Source: Lomentospora prolificans
Taxonomy: Eukaryota > Ascomycota > Sordariomycetes > Microascales > Microascaceae
Reading direction: 5' to 3'
DNA length: 64,000 nucleotides
NCBI GenBank assembly: GCA_029532625.1
Contig: JARFXM010000011.1
Location: 930,001-994,000, forward strand
Part shown: piece by piece, positions 11,683-24,151 of the stretch
Layout: every line of letters begins with the position of its first letter
Position numbering within the stretch: position 1 is the stretch's first letter
The notes under the pieces: generated by a model
What the model was told of the DNA's origin: nothing
Seen by the model: the letters and a program-made list of their open reading frames with translations, nothing else
Database searches by the model: none
Made by a program: the position numbers and the translations under genes

Positions 11683-12829
11683 TCATCCGTTCTGTGCTAC
11701 AGTAGAAGTGCAGAGCTGCCCTTGTCTGTCCCCCTCTTCAGCTCGAGTGTACTGGGCACAAAACCTAGCCATAGCATCCCTCGATTCCTGGACAGCTTCG
11801 CATGCGGTACCATGGAGCCGGGCCAGCTGCAAAACCAGAGGGCAAGCCTCCTCCAAGAAGCAAACATGGCCATGTTCACTCGCAGCCTTTTGGAGAGAAT
11901 TGAGGATACCGGCGAGTGGGAGCTGACACAACGCCGTGGTTGCTGGCCATAGACCGTTGCGTGACAAGACGGCAAAATAGTCGAAAGTTCGAGATTCTTC
12001 GGTACACGCGCGTTGTCCTGATTCCATGTGGCGATGGACACCGCGGGCCAGAATCTGCTCATCCGAGTAGCATTCTCGCAAAGTCTTCTCCGTAGTTTCG
12101 ATGGCCTCATGGGTAGTGATGATGGCGTTGTTGATCTCCTGTAGAAGGGTGACTAGGTGGGAGACAAGTCTTAGTTAATTAGTCTCAAGACAGACAACAA
12201 GTATTGAAGCACTCACCAGTAAAATCCACCGGGATGTCCTTTGTATACTCTGACAAGCACCAGTCAAAGCTAAAGTTTGGCGGAAGGCGCTCTACCGCGA
12301 AGCAGAGAATATCGCTGACCGTCAACTTGACTTGGAAATGGTGAGCAGAATACAAGGCGAGTCCAGTCAGGTAAGTTGGCGGATCCAAGCTGCGAGCGGC
12401 GCAATATAATCCATTGGACCATGGGACCGACTAGGGCCGCACGGCGTGGTGGACTTTGTGTTGGTCCGTCAGTCGAGCAATCTCGGCAATCATATTCGGG
12501 CTTTCGAACTGGTCGAGAAACTGGGGGACCAGAGTTCCCCGCCCATGGAGCATGGCGAGAAAGTACCCCAGCGGCGCAGGCGACCTGTGCTCCGACTTGA
12601 ACACGGTAACTGGGAACTCGGCACCTTTCAAGGCGCCGTCCGTCATGGTTGCCAGCGTAGAAGATACCACAGCTTTGACACCTATCTCGCGAGAAGCACC
12701 CAATAGAGTATTGTATGAAACCAAGAAGTATCTGTGGATGAGGCCATCTCTGCATTTGGCGGCGAGGACAATGTCTCCATTCTCATCAACGCTTGCGAGC
12801 TTTTCTGAGTCAAGGTGTATTCGAGGCAT
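11683..12829 (-). pseudogene. BTB/POZ-type gene interrupted by one in-frame TAG
   Basis: Exons 12829..12217 and 12152..11683 (donor GTGAGT, acceptor CCACCTAG, phase 1); 361 codons including the internal stop. The N-terminal part (MPRIHLDSEKLASVDENGDI, then VLAAKC, FLVSYNTLLGASREIGVK) is a BTB-like core. The second half is helical, with LDPPTYLTGLALYSAHHFQ and a long C-terminal helix region. The only defect is TAG at 12431-12433, within AVRP-stop-SVPW. The same position is Trp in the two related sequences of this window (AMGDW, AMKPW), so TGG to TAG is the likely change. The flanking frames, intron and TATA box (12961-12967) are intact. It is therefore a very young pseudogene, a readthrough gene or a base error. 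No 13-bp-scale intron could remove the stop. Confidence 0.7.
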
Positions 12830-12960
12830 TGTGTCGGTCTTTGTTGGTAGGTTATTGCAGTGTCGTGTGTTAATGAAATGCGGCCTTTTTCCCTAGCTGC
12901 GATGTTGAGGGATGGACGAAAGAGGAGACCGAAACAAGTTCCCAGTATAGGAGGAGGCGG

Positions 12961-12967
12961 CTTTATA
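12961..12967 (-). promoter_or_regulatory. TATA-like box of the second BTB-type gene
   Basis: TATAAAG on the minus strand, 131 bp upstream of the ATG at 12829; spacing is close to that of the first BTB gene. Confidence 0.4.
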
Positions 12968-15900
12968 TTCCATCTCGTAACCCCCCACTTGAACTTGTGT
13001 AGTCATGGGCTCTGCTGTAGCTCCTTCTGGCTCTACCTTGGTGATTCACCTTGGGATCAATAAAGATTCAATAGGAGAACGTCGAAGAAGCTGCAGCCCG
13101 CGGTGTTTTTGTTCGGCCACCGTCACCACCAAGCCCTCTCAACAAAGCTGACTAACTGCCAATGCTAGCTAGGCTCAACGTATCGAATCGTTCCTTCCGA
13201 TTCTTTGTATCTCACACTTTGGTTTCAACGCGTCGCTGCTTGCTTTGTGGTGCGCGTTGCCTGCTTTGTGGTGCGCGTTGCCTCGCGAACCCTTGGACTA
13301 ATGGAAGGAAACAACACTTCTTGCCGCTGCCGGGGAAATGAAGAGGAATTCAAAAGTCGTTACGTCTACCCAATTACGATCGAGATAGAGCGTGCTTAAT
13401 GTCAAAATGCAAGTCATTCCGTCTGCTTTCCTCCGATTTCGTCATTTTGAACACATTTTCTTCTGGTGATAGATAGAGCTCGTCTCTAACGGTTAAACGA
13501 TAAGAGCTACGCAACACCGAGGATGGCATTATCTGGGGTTGACGCAAGAAGCATGGCCAAAACAGTCTACTCACCAGTCAAAATTGCCGACATGATCGCT
13601 GTGCGAACCGAAAGAGGCACCTGCGTCGAGCCTGCGCGGCCCCCATCTTCTCTCGCCGCAGTACCCCCGAACGCAAGAGGACAAAAAATGTCACAGCGAA
13701 GGATCAGCAAGTCTGCTCCCGGATTGAGCTGCACTTGGGTCCATTTCAGGTATCCTACATCTCCCCGTGCATATGGTACCGAATATTACGGTACAGCTAT
13801 GGAAGGGCACTGACCTGTTCAATCACTCTTCTCCGTAGTGGTTCGAATTAGAGGGTCATTCGATACCGACGTACTCAAAAAAGTTCTATAATAATACCTT
13901 TACCGTCTGGGCTCAGCGAGGACCGATGAAGAATACTGTACGAAGTAGATCACAGTACGCAAGTAACCCGGAGACTTAGTGGATGGGCGGACGGTAACCC
14001 GAGACAGCGCCAGGCGCCGAGTCTCGCACTAAAAGCAACATCGTGCCAGCCATGGGGGCCAAGCTTCGGTCTTGAGTTGAGCATAGACATGGAGGTCGGC
14101 AAACAGCCAGCCATCAAATGCAATTTTAATTGCTCCTCAATTACACACGGCCATTTGGGGCCGACACGGTGCTCCCTAACTTGTAAATTTGAAAATAACC
14201 TTCCTGCACTGCGACCTGGTGCCCCTCATATCCAGTTCTCTATATTAATACGATCTCGGTAACCGGATAGCACCATTAATATCGGTGCCTGGGACTTCCA
14301 ACCACGACAATTGATTCAAGCCAATCCCGCCTCGCTGTTCTCCTTCCCGTCTTGCTCCGTTCTCAATTGAGGAATGCAATGCGAGCGATGCGAGCAAAAA
14401 GAAACAAAGAGTCAGTCGGCTGTGACTGTCGATCGCAGCATCAGCCCTCTGCATGGCTCAATTGATTCGACCTTTTTTTCAACGTCCCGGGGAAGTGGAT
14501 TTACGATTTACGGTTTACGGAACACACGTGCCATTGTTCGAACCCAATTCTTGCTTGGAGCGACGTTCAAAAGAACTCTGCATGGGAAGGAGGCGATGAT
14601 ATCGGTGGCTGTTATTTTCCCAAGGGGGAACATGTCTCTGCCGATCCATCATTGGCTGACTGCACCTTCTGGACCATCCCGGACGCCACCTTTTTTTCTT
14701 TTTGTTACCTGGTTTAGCGCCCCTGTTTTAGTGTGTTGAAGAGGGCAATAGGGCTGTGTGCGATGGAGAGCCAGCGTGTCGTGTCCTGGTGTCCGTACTC
14801 CAATCGTGTGCTAGGGACAATGATCAGTTGGCTGCATCCAGATTTCTTTGTGTGCGGGTCACCCGTCTTCTAGGCTGGCCATGCTGGCAAGGAAAAAGAA
14901 TCCCCGCGTTGTTTCCCCCGAGTCCCCTGGAGCAAAATGAATCTGTAATCACGGCTAGCAAAGCCAGCAAAGCAAGTCGTATTACCACTGCACGCGAAAG
15001 AAAGGACGAATCGTATGCCGCGCAATCGCTCTCGCGACCGCACACCAAAGAGCAGGGAAAATGGGGCCCCTCATCTTTGTGCTGCGGGATAATTCAGTCC
15101 CAATATCCCGCCCGCCCAATGGCGATCCTGGAGCTGCTTCGAAGTTCCCACCTGTCAAGAGTGGCGCTACCAGACGAAACAAGCATGGAAGCGAGAAGGC
15201 TAAAAATCACCCCGTCTTACTTTTTCGGACTTCTGGTCCTGTTTTGGACAGCGCTCCGACGTTTCATTGGCGGCGTCGCAGTGCAGCTGTACTCGAGGGC
15301 TCCGATTTGAAGCTGGAGATTTCGGGAGAGCTTCGAGGTATACGCCGAGCAGATCACAGCGAAAGAAGGCTGGCGGGCCGCACACGGAGAGGACTGGACC
15401 TCAGCAAAAAAGGCCCCATGGCGGGCGGGGAAGCCATTGGATTATGCGCCTTTCCGTCGTTACAGATTCACAACTTGACCGGCCTGGGCTTTCTCTTGGT
15501 CCCGTACCCCTCGTTCAACGTTACGGGACGTCTTGTTCAGCTGCTCCATGAGGTGAGGTATGGTACGTTATGTTTGCCGTGCGACATCTAAATATATATC
15601 ATACACTTATAATGTAGGCTCCAGCCAAGCCGGTCGTGACCCGGCCCAACCCATTTGACACTTGCTATTTCTGTCTCTGGGTGGCTGGAAGCTTGCAACT
15701 CAATATTTGCAGTCCTAGACCAAGGTACGTGCTATTAACAACGACCAAAACCAGAAAGCTCCCCTCCCTTCTGATGGAAGGGCCCTTGACGATTTTCTTC
15801 GACTAAAATCCCAAGACCCCAGAATATCCGTCTGCAATCGTAAGCCTCCACATACTTAGCATACTGCAGGGGGAGGGGGGAAAAACAATCCGACGCCTGA

Positions 15901-15993
15901 AAAATCGACCAATGCGCGCGAAATCTGCGAATTATTTCCGCCCCTTGCATCTGCTAAATCATTCGAGAACAAAAAACGGAAGAAAAAAAAATA
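12968..15993. other. Intergenic, about 3 kb, no supported gene
   Basis: Contains a perfect 21-bp tandem duplication (13241-13282) and overlapping plus-strand frames of about 180 codons at 14756-15591 with no domain or signal. These lie upstream of the membrane-protein gene at 15994 and probably belong to its promoter or leader. Confidence 0.5.
13241..13282. repeat. Perfect 21-bp tandem duplication
   Basis: Two adjacent identical 21-bp copies beginning TGCTTTGTGGTGCGCG, at 13241-13261 and 13262-13282, in non-coding sequence. Confidence 0.8.
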
Positions 15994-16921
15994 ATGGACC
16001 GGTCAAATCTCCCTGCCGACGAGAACCTCCCCGAAGTCGTTCCTGATTCAGCGCCCCAGGTCCTCCCGAAGGAGGCCGCATCATACTATGAAGCCCAATT
16101 CGGCGAAAAGGACCCGAAATACCCCGTTATCCTCGACAATACGCCCCCGCTGGCGAAGGACCCGGAAGACACACCCGTGACGGCGGCGGCGGCAGTCCCC
16201 AGTAGTGTGAGTCCCAACACCACAGTAGCATGGGAGACGAGGTCGCCCGGGACTTTGGAGCAAGGTGGAGATGCCTCGAGGGCACCGACCGAACCGCCCG
16301 AGGAGGCAAAAGAGGAGGAGAAAATCCTAGGGTTGAGGAGAAAGGTGTTTTTTATTATCGTTATCGTGCTCTTGATTGTCCTTGCGGCTGCGCTTGGAGG
16401 CGGTCTTGGCGGCGGATTATCCAAAAAGAAGAGCGGCTCTCAAGAGCCGGCAGAACAGGGTGATGACGCCGAGTAGGTGTCCTTGATGACTTCAAATTGT
16501 GCGAATCCCGAGCTCAATGCTAACTGATCCCTTTTCTAGCGCCACGCCCACGCCCACAACCTCTGAAACATCAACCTCCACCACCAGCAGCGCCAGCGCG
16601 ACAGCGACCCTCCCCGAGTTCCTCAACAACGGGACCACCCGCGTAGACGGCTTCGCCTTCCAAGCCTTCTCCGAGATCCATTTCGGCGGCGAGGCGAGCG
16701 ACGTTATCATTGACGAAGGCTACTTTGACTTTGGCTTCGATGCTCTTAGCTACGTATGGCTTCCCAACGACATGAACTGCTGCATCACCTTTTGCGAGGA
16801 CAAGAAGAACGGGACTGGGTACTGGTGCCAGCAGAGGTTCCGAAACGAGTCGAGCGCCGGGTTCCCGCGACTGGCGATCCATTGTGGTAATGATGTGGAT
16901 CATATTGGGACATGTTCTTAG
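15994..16921 (+). CDS. Single-pass membrane protein with extracellular Cys-containing domain
   Basis: Exons 15994..16472 and 16540..16921; 286 aa. The donor GTAGGT falls inside what would be a stop codon, GCTAAC is the branch point and TTTTCTAG the acceptor; splicing restores an in-frame Asp-Ala-Thr-Pro stretch. Residues 1-114 are hydrophilic and Pro/Glu-rich. Residues 117-137 are a transmembrane helix flanked by Arg-Arg-Lys and Lys-Lys-Lys, ending in a Gly-rich run. A Ser/Thr-rich stalk (probably O-glycosylated) follows, and then a roughly 110-residue domain with NCCITFCEDKKNGTGYWCQQ and a terminal GTCS. This cytosolic tail, single helix, Ser/Thr stalk and small Cys domain is a common fungal cell-surface architecture. 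I do not recognise the outer domain and assign no function. Confidence 0.8.
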
Positions 16922-17426
16922 GTGGCAGGCGCCGGAATGTATATTAGGCATGGGCACTTTTAATGATGGGTCTTGTTTTTTTGAGTTGGTTATGAACTGG
17001 ACGTATGGTATTATTGATGATGGACATGGATTGGGCGGTCATGAGCTCCGGTGAGCTCGACCTTTTTTTTTTTCTTTTTTTTTTTTCCTTTTCTTTTCTC
17101 TTTTTCTTCTCATCTTCGAAAGGCAGAATACTGCGGGCCTTTTGATGTGGCTTGCAGCCCCAACGCCATTTGCATAGTCAGCCATACGTAGATATACATT
17201 CTTGTGATACTATGACTTGGAGAAGTAATAGTAGGTCTGCCGTCGCCGGTACCAGGTTCGCATGCTTTCATTTTGTCACGGTGACTGAAGGCATCGATGG
17301 AATACCTAGTAGGCCGATTTAAATCTCATAAAAGGAGGATGTGACACAATTATCATTACTTCAATAAACTATGGTATCTTTGCGTGTACTAGTCAATCAA
17401 ACTGCCCAACCCAAGACCATCACTTA
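16922..17426. other. Convergent 3' region with long pyrimidine tract
   Basis: Space between convergent genes. A nearly pure pyrimidine tract (mostly T with scattered C) runs from about 17060 to 17114 on the plus strand. Nothing else seen. Confidence 0.6.
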
Positions 17427-18389
17427 TTACCACAAGGTGAAAGCAGCCAAAGCGAGAAAGATGGCAGACGCAACCGTCTGCGGCACACCCACCCTACCCG
17501 CAAATGAGTCGCCACCGCCGCCACTGCCCGAACCGCTGCCGCTGCCGCTGTCGCTGTCACTATCGCTGCCACCGCCAGTCGAGCCTGATCCAGAGCCGGA
17601 TCCGGATCCCTCGGCGTCGTCGCTCTCCTCAGCACCCAAGATCGCCTTGCTGTTACAAAGAGCATCGTGTTCCGCGGTAGGCGGATCCAGCTCGTCCGCG
17701 CACGCGCCAATCTCCTTGATCTTGGCGCTCACCTGGTCCTCAAAGTCTCCAGGGAAGGTGGTCCTGCACGTCGCCATGATCTTTTCGTAGTCGGGCGTTC
17801 CGAGCAGGAGGCAGTCGCGCTTTTCCTCGCCCTCGATGGCCAAGCTCACGATGTGGAGGGGACAGAAATCGGCGTCGTCGGCCGGGAGAATATCCGGGTC
17901 GACGCCCTTCTCGTCATCGAACTTGAAATGGAACGACCCAGATTGCTGGTTCGAGAACTCAATGTCGCTATCCTCGGCGATCCTCTTGGCCGCCTCCCCG
18001 CCCTCGTCGCAGTTTTGCGGAAAGTACACGCCGTAGCGCAAAAAGTTGCCCTCGGTCGGGGTGCTGGTCTCGAGCATGCCCACGACGGCATAAAAGCTCT
18101 CGTTGTCCTTGGGCAGGGTGTCGATTATGCTCGACGAGTTGACGTAGACGGTCTCAAAGGCCTCGGCGGGTTTGCCTCTCTCGAGCGCACGCATGAATTC
18201 GACGCGAATCGACAGGTCCTCGGGCCAGATCTCGGGCTTTCCGTGGATGGCGAAGACGACGGGGAAGGGGAAGGAGCGCTTGTAGACTTCGTTGGCACGA
18301 GGGAACACGAGATCGACGCCAAAGTCGGCGGGGTATTGGGCGGCAGCGAGGGCCGCGGAGAGCGCGAGCCAGAGCGAAGGGGTGCGCAT
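17427..18389 (-). CDS. GPI-anchored DUF7136-type secreted protein
   Basis: 320 aa, single exon. I start it at the Met that gives MRTPSLWLALSAALAAAQ, a clean signal peptide; the frame is open for 70 codons upstream but without a secretory N-terminus. The mature start FGVDLVFPRANEVYKRSFPF, then PVVFAIHG, is characteristic of the fungal DUF7136 family. Paired cysteines occur through the domain (FPQNC, DADFC, RDCLL, ATC, GAC, ALC). Near the C-terminus is a low-complexity linker of Gly-Ser and Asp-Ser repeats (about residues 250-290), followed by a hydrophobic tail ending in LALAAFTLW, which reads as a GPI-attachment signal. Probable cell-wall or plasma-membrane surface protein of unknown role. 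The gene converges on the membrane-protein gene at 15994-16921. Confidence 0.85.
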   Translation of the reverse strand: MRTPSLWLALSAALAAAQYPADFGVDLVFPRANEVYKRSFPFPVVFAIHGKPEIWPEDLSIRVEFMRALERGKPAEAFETVYVNSSSIIDTLPKDNESFYAVVGMLETSTPTEGNFLRYGVYFPQNCDEGGEAAKRIAEDSDIEFSNQQSGSFHFKFDDEKGVDPDILPADDADFCPLHIVSLAIEGEEKRDCLLLGTPDYEKIMATCRTTFPGDFEDQVSAKIKEIGACADELDPPTAEHDALCNSKAILGAEESDDAEGSGSGSGSGSTGGGSDSDSDSGSGSGSGSGGGGDSFAGRVGVPQTVASAIFLALAAFTLW

Positions 18390-19531
18390 GGTCGCGGTTG
18401 GGATTGCGATTGCGATTGGTATAACGAGCGACTTGGATAAATTGTAATCCGTGATGAGAAGAAGAAGAGCGAAAGGCGGAGAGAAAGGAACACTTTTAAA
18501 CACTTTAAAGGGAGGAAATTGAATTAATGGGGTGCGGAGACAATTGCTGCCTTGGCGATTCCTTCGCGCTTTTCGTGGTAATTTCGCCAAAAGTCCCATC
18601 GCCTCCTTCGTATTAGTGTTGCATCGCCGTCATGCGGAACCCGAGCAAGTGGGAAACGCTGCCGCTGTTGGATTTGGTAATGCTTGCCGGCCGTAGGATA
18701 TAGTGATCTGACAGAGATATTAATTTGGATCCAGAGGATTGTCAGATATGATAATCCTCCAATTGATCCATTATACACTCTACTCCGAACCTCAACACAG
18801 CTTAATCTCGCGCTGCAAATAGCTACGTAGAGTCAGTGGCGCGATTTCTGATTCTGCCAAGACACCATCGGCCTAGTCGCCCCGGCCTAGTCGCCCGGCC
18901 AAGTCCAGATTTTGCCATAGAGGGCAACCTTCCTTGCGTCGAAGCGGCGATGGAAGTGTTTAGGGCCTCAAAATATCCCGTAGCGCCAGGCCCGGCTCGA
19001 TCCTTTGCCTGGCGACGCCAACATTGAAATGACTCGAACCGTTATGCGGCTGGCGCTGCGCCACCCGCACTAACCGTTGTGTGCCATTTTCTGGGGTTCC
19101 GCCTGGCCAGGCCAACGAGATGGGACGGACCCTTTTCTTTCTCCCAGTAGGGCCAGCTTTCTACGTGAGTCAATTCATACGACCCCATTCAAGCATCCAT
19201 AGATGTAATATAGAACTGGGTAGCTTCTCTCCCTCGTAGGATCCGAAGCGCAAAGACGGCTCCAGCCATGAGATCCATCGACTCCCTTGACATTTGCAGG
19301 ACGCAGAACGAAGTTTCCGGTAAAACCCATGGCCAACTACACGATCCAAGAGAGCAAAAGCGAAAAAGCATGTAATGTAAAATCCTTGAATTCGAACCCA
19401 ATCACAAATACGAGTACAAATGATGATCCATACATGCACCGCTTAATCCAATAATCAGTCTTTCTATAATGTTACAGCTTTCCAATTTTTCATGTCATCC
19501 TCTGGCGACGTCATCCCGTTAATACTTTTAC
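18390..19531. other. Intergenic, no gene seen
   Basis: 5' flank of the DUF7136 gene and 3' flank of the sugar transporter gene. A short imperfect duplication (CGGCCTAGTCGCC twice) lies around 18869-18896. Confidence 0.5.
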
Positions 19532-21295
19532 TTAATCACGCGTCATATCGTCCGTGGTTGGGGCCTCCTTCTTGTTGCTAGGCTTCCACTTGCTAGACTT
19601 GATGGGGTTGACGCGCTGGAGGTACATCGTGTCAATCTCCTCAAGAGTGCGGTCCTTGGACTCGATAACGAAGAAGAAGACAATAAGGACAAGGGCGGCA
19701 CAGCATCCCGCGAAGACGAGACCATAGAGGTAGTCGATGGCGTCAGTGATGAATCGGGTACTGCACAATTAATTAGCCAATTACTGCCCTTTCTGAGCAA
19801 AGAAAAAAAAGAAAGAAAGAAAGTAAAGAAAAAAAAAATGTACAACACATTATGCACTTACAAAAAGGAAATCATAAAGTTCCAGAACCAGTTAGAGGCA
19901 GTGGCGAGCGCCAAACAGCGGCCACGATATTGCGAGGGGTAGAGCTCGGCGACGACGGCCCAGACAAGAGGACCCCAGGTGGAGGCAAAGGCGGCAATGG
20001 CAAGGCAGGAGAAGGCAATGAGGACACCGCCGGGTCCGGGGGTGTTCATGGGGTTGTCCAGGTCGAGAGCGAAATGGCCGACAAAGGCGTAGATGAAGAA
20101 GCAAACCATCATCCACGCGGCACCGCCCATGAGAGCCTTTCTTCTACCTACTTTGGCAACGATATAGAGTCCGGCGATTGTGCAGGCGACGTTGACGGAG
20201 CCGAGAATAAGCTGCGTGGTATAACTGTTGCTGATACCGGTCGACTGGAAGGCAGTGGTACCGTAGTAGAAGAAGTAGTTGACACCGGTGAGCTGCTGGC
20301 CGGCTTGCAGAACGATACCCAGAGTGGTACGGTAGAACATGCGAGGGCCGGTAAAGATTTCGTACCAGTGAGTGTCGCTGGCGCTCTTTTCCTCATCAAG
20401 CTTCTGCTGGATCTCGTCGACCTCCTTGTTAACGCTTATGGCGTGGGCGTCAGCGCCAGCCAGACGGGCAATAGTGCGGCGAGCCTCGTCGACACGACCT
20501 TTACGGTAGGCGAAACGAGGGCTCTCGGGGAGGAACATGATGCCAGCGCCGAGAAGCAGGGCCCAGAGGAAGGTGAGACCGTTGGGAATCCGCCACGAAG
20601 CAGAGTTGGTGCGAGATTCGGTTCCCCAATCGACCATCTCGGCGGTCCAAATCCCCAGTGTGACGAAAAGCTGGTACGAGGCGACGAGGATACCACGGAT
20701 AATCGCGGGACTACACTCAGACTGGTACATCGGCACCAACACAGACAGAGCGCCGATACTGATACCAGTCACGAAACGGCCCATACCGAATTGAACCCAG
20801 TGCGTGCTCGAGGAGATTTCAATGATGGTACCAACGCAAGCCCAGAGGGCGGTGGCCGAGATGGCAGGCTTGCGGCCGATAATGTCGGCAAGCTTTCCGG
20901 ATATCAGGGCACCGATGAGACAACCAACGCTGAGGAGGCCGACAATGGCGCCCTGGCGGGCGGCACTGAACTCATAGGTACCATCGCCGACGGGTTCGCC
21001 GAAACGGCGGCCGTAATCCTTCATTAAGAAGAAACCGGAAATTTGACCACTAAAAATACATTTTGTGTAAGAGATTCGAACATGATCCTGAGGGGCGGTG
21101 CGGTGCGATAGAATAACAATGGGCTAAAAGAGAAGCATAATACCTGACATATCCGAACATGAAACCACCTATACTAGCCACGCCGCCGAGAAGACAGGCG
21201 ATAAAGGTAACTTTTTGTTCGCGTTGGACGACATTGGAGTCAACCTGATCGGTAGGACTGTCGTGGTCGGCCGAACTAGTTGACGATCGTCCCAT
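19532..21295 (-). CDS. MFS sugar transporter (hexose-transporter family)
   Basis: Exons 21295..21144, 21049..19862, 19760..19532; 522 aa, in frame through both introns. It belongs to the Sugar_tr family (PF00083): FMFGYVSGQISGFFLM in TM1 after the first splice, GKLADIIGRKPA (loop 2-3 RxGRR/K-type motif), PESPRFAYRKGR after TM6, QQLTGVNYFFYYGTTAF in TM7 and ELYPSQYRGR near TM10. Twelve membrane helices are expected in the plasma membrane; the C-tail is hydrophilic. It resembles ascomycete hexose or pentose carriers, but specificity cannot be read from sequence. It lies on the same strand about 2.9 kb downstream of a GH127 arabinofuranosidase, which makes L-arabinose one reasonable guess. Confidence 0.93.
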
Positions 21296-24151
21296 TTTTG
21301 GTTGTGTTCACGAGAGGGAAATAGAACGGTAAGACAGCAAGTGGTGTCAGGCTTTTCACCTTTACTCGTATTTTCAATTTTTCAATATCACCGAAAAGTA
21401 GAGTGAAGGAGAGAGAACCGAAGAGAACAAAGGAGGGCAGAATGGAGGATATGTTGAAAAGTTCTAGGGCTCCACAGAGTTTTGAGGAGAAACGAAAAAG
21501 GCGATCCCATGGGAGATCTAGTCCGTACGGTGAGACACAGAAGCCCTCTATCTCCAGACCACGGCTTGAAAGGATCAGACGTTCTTGCTATATAAGTCGC
21601 AACTTTTGGAGCTAATCGACTCCACCCTGACCAAAGGTTGATGCAGCTCTCCGATGCAACCGAAAGGGAAGAAAAAAGGGCATGATGGGGAGGAAGGGAC
21701 CCTGAAACGGGTGCCGGCCAGCCAGCTTCTACGTTATGACGTACGGATAGGCCAGCTAGTGGTGCTGCCCAGCTGAGGTAGATTTTTTTTTTCTCACCTC
21801 CCGGTTTACTGAGGCGTCAGTCTACGGCTGCCGGATGGTGCTTCGAACTACGGTGACCCATTTTTATTTTCTGTTCGGCGCTTTCGGGTGCTCCGTAGCA
21901 CTCTACCCGTAGGGGTCTAGCGCGGCCGGCAAGCCGCCTTGAGAGGATGGACAAGCTAGGCCAGTTATGATAATTTAGCGGTAATGATTATCTTCGGTCA
22001 GGAACTTGCATCACCATCACGATCTTGCCGGCCGAGTACGATGGAGGAGGCCTAAGCAACATCCGTTTCGCAGAGGTCCTGGGGTGTCGGCGGCCTCACG
22101 ATTTTGAGCGGTTCACAAATATATCCCAGCCGTCTCCAAGTTGACAATTAGTAAATCAGGGCTGTATTTTATCCTGGCGCGCGGCGAGAGAAAAAAAAAA
22201 AGATTTACATCGGGCCGACCGTGGAGCGGTGGAGCGTGGTGGGACGGTGAGTACGAGTCTCGGAGGTGAAATATGCGGAACTCCTCCCTTAGGTCCTCTT
22301 TGATTTTCCTCTCTGCCTGTCCAGAACATGCAAATGAATAAAAGACCGAGATTCCCCTATTCCGTTTCTCCAGTGCCCCCATTTTCAATTCCTTGGGTGC
22401 TCCGAGGTTCGAGGCAGAAAAAAGAGTGTTGTTGTGTTGACGTAATTTTGCATCTATCAAATTCCCATTTGCAATAATGACCGGTCTAAGTAACGCCAGG
22501 CACTAAATACCAACGTCGTCAGACAAGCCGCAGGAAGGGGCAAACTTTGTCCGTCCACACGTTGCAGGGTTGCATCCGGCAGCCCTCGCCGCACTTGAGT
22601 CACACCTACGTATCAAGGGCAAGATCTCTCGTCCGATTTCTCGCGCCCCCGGATTGAGTTTGTCAGCTGGCGGCTTGTATGAGAAAATCACAAACATTCT
22701 TTGCCTTTGCACTGTATCACGTTGGCCGACCCCGAGCACCTCCGAGTCCGTATCACCGAAACGTAAAGTATACAAAGTCAATACACTACTGCTGTTAACC
22801 CATTTGGCGCATGCAGCCCTCAAAAAGCCCGGGATGTCTCTTTTGGTCTGGTGATTTTGCTCCGGCGAACCTTGTGCAGCGGCCTAGACGTGCATCTGAC
22901 CTCAATTCTTCTCTGCTTTAGCTGGTTCTAGACCCCAAGAAACCCGTCGTGTAGTAAACGCCGGGATTAGGAGGGCCCAAGCCAGGGGGAATCGCTCTTT
23001 CCCGTCTGGGAATGTGTGGCGTGGTTGGGGTGAAATTAGGCAAATAAATGCAAGATCAATCCGGGTATTTCTTTACCATATTCCCCAACCTCTCCCCCTT
23101 GGAGAAGATTCTGGGGATTCCATAGAGAATTGTACCACCCATTCAACCCGGGGTATGGAGGTGCGGGATATTCTGTTCGTCTATTCGCCCCCGTTGCCAT
23201 CAAGAGCTTATGCCTTATGCCTGGGCCCAGACACCTCCTTCCCTACACGTCCAACTGCAGCTATTCCCACAATTACCACCCATAAAAACATTCTATAAAA
23301 TAAATGCAGCATCTGTGCCTTTCATACACTCCCGGTGTCGTAAAAAACTGAGAACAATTTGGGATCCGATGTGACATTGTCTCAAGCGGAGATGAGAGCG
23401 TCATCGCATCCTCCGGCACCGCCACCCGCCCCATTTATTTCCCATCTCCGGATTAGTGTACAGTGTAATCATGGCGTGCCTCGACCGGGACCGGAATAAG
23501 GCGGGCTCCCGACCGGGCGATATCGTTGCCTGTAGCGAGAAAAATTCCCCGGGAATATGGCTTGCACTCCCGTCTCACGCGTCGGCTCGGCGCCCTCCCG
23601 GCTGTCAGGGACTAATGTTTAATTCGATCGATCGATTCTAATGGCGAGGTCACCTACTTTGAGCCTCGAAAATTGGACGCGGATGGTAGGCGCGTGTCCC
23701 GGGGGTAAGGAGCAACGTTTAAGTGCCAGATAAACGTAGAAGACTGTATCGCTGCTCGGAAAAAAAGCCCCTCCCAGGAACAGCAGACGACCCGGCTCGA
23801 GATTTAGTCGGGTGATATGCACTTGATGCTGGCTTACGAGTGAGATGGAGGTACTAAGCCCATTATGCGATGTTTGCAAAGCAGCGCTAATGGAGGATTC
23901 TGCAGTTACTTCATATCTTATCGAGGAACTTACTACAGGATGCACTCTATGAGAATTAGGCCGATCGTTGGCGAGGTTTAATACGAGACATCCGCGACCT
24001 AGCTGTGGCTTATATCGATACACCAAGTCCAGGTTTGAGGCTCGAAGTGCATCCATGCCTATTGTATTACTACCTTGATTATACTATCTTGGTTAGACTG
24101 GCACCAAAATGGCAACCGCGGATATCCGTTTGTTCGCCGAGACGCGTAGGG
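21296..24151. other. Intergenic, about 2.9 kb, no supported gene
   Basis: TATATAAG near 21588-21600 may be the transporter TATA region. A 145-codon minus-strand frame at 23619-24056 lies just downstream of the GH127 gene but shows no recognisable domain; I leave it unannotated. Nothing else seen. Confidence 0.5.

Noticed and set aside
14756..15591. Overlapping plus-strand frames of about 180 codons
   Set aside because: No domain, signal peptide or splice support; likely promoter or leader DNA.
17667..18440. 257-codon plus-strand frame
   Set aside because: Antisense shadow of the DUF7136 gene, caused by its GC-rich third positions.
19852..21027. 391-codon plus-strand frame
   Set aside because: Exact antisense of the sugar transporter exon, which matches the MFS family throughout.
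23619..24056. 145-codon minus-strand frame downstream of GH127
   Set aside because: Continuous but with no recognisable domain, signal or intron, and placed in the 3' flank; not enough to call a gene.
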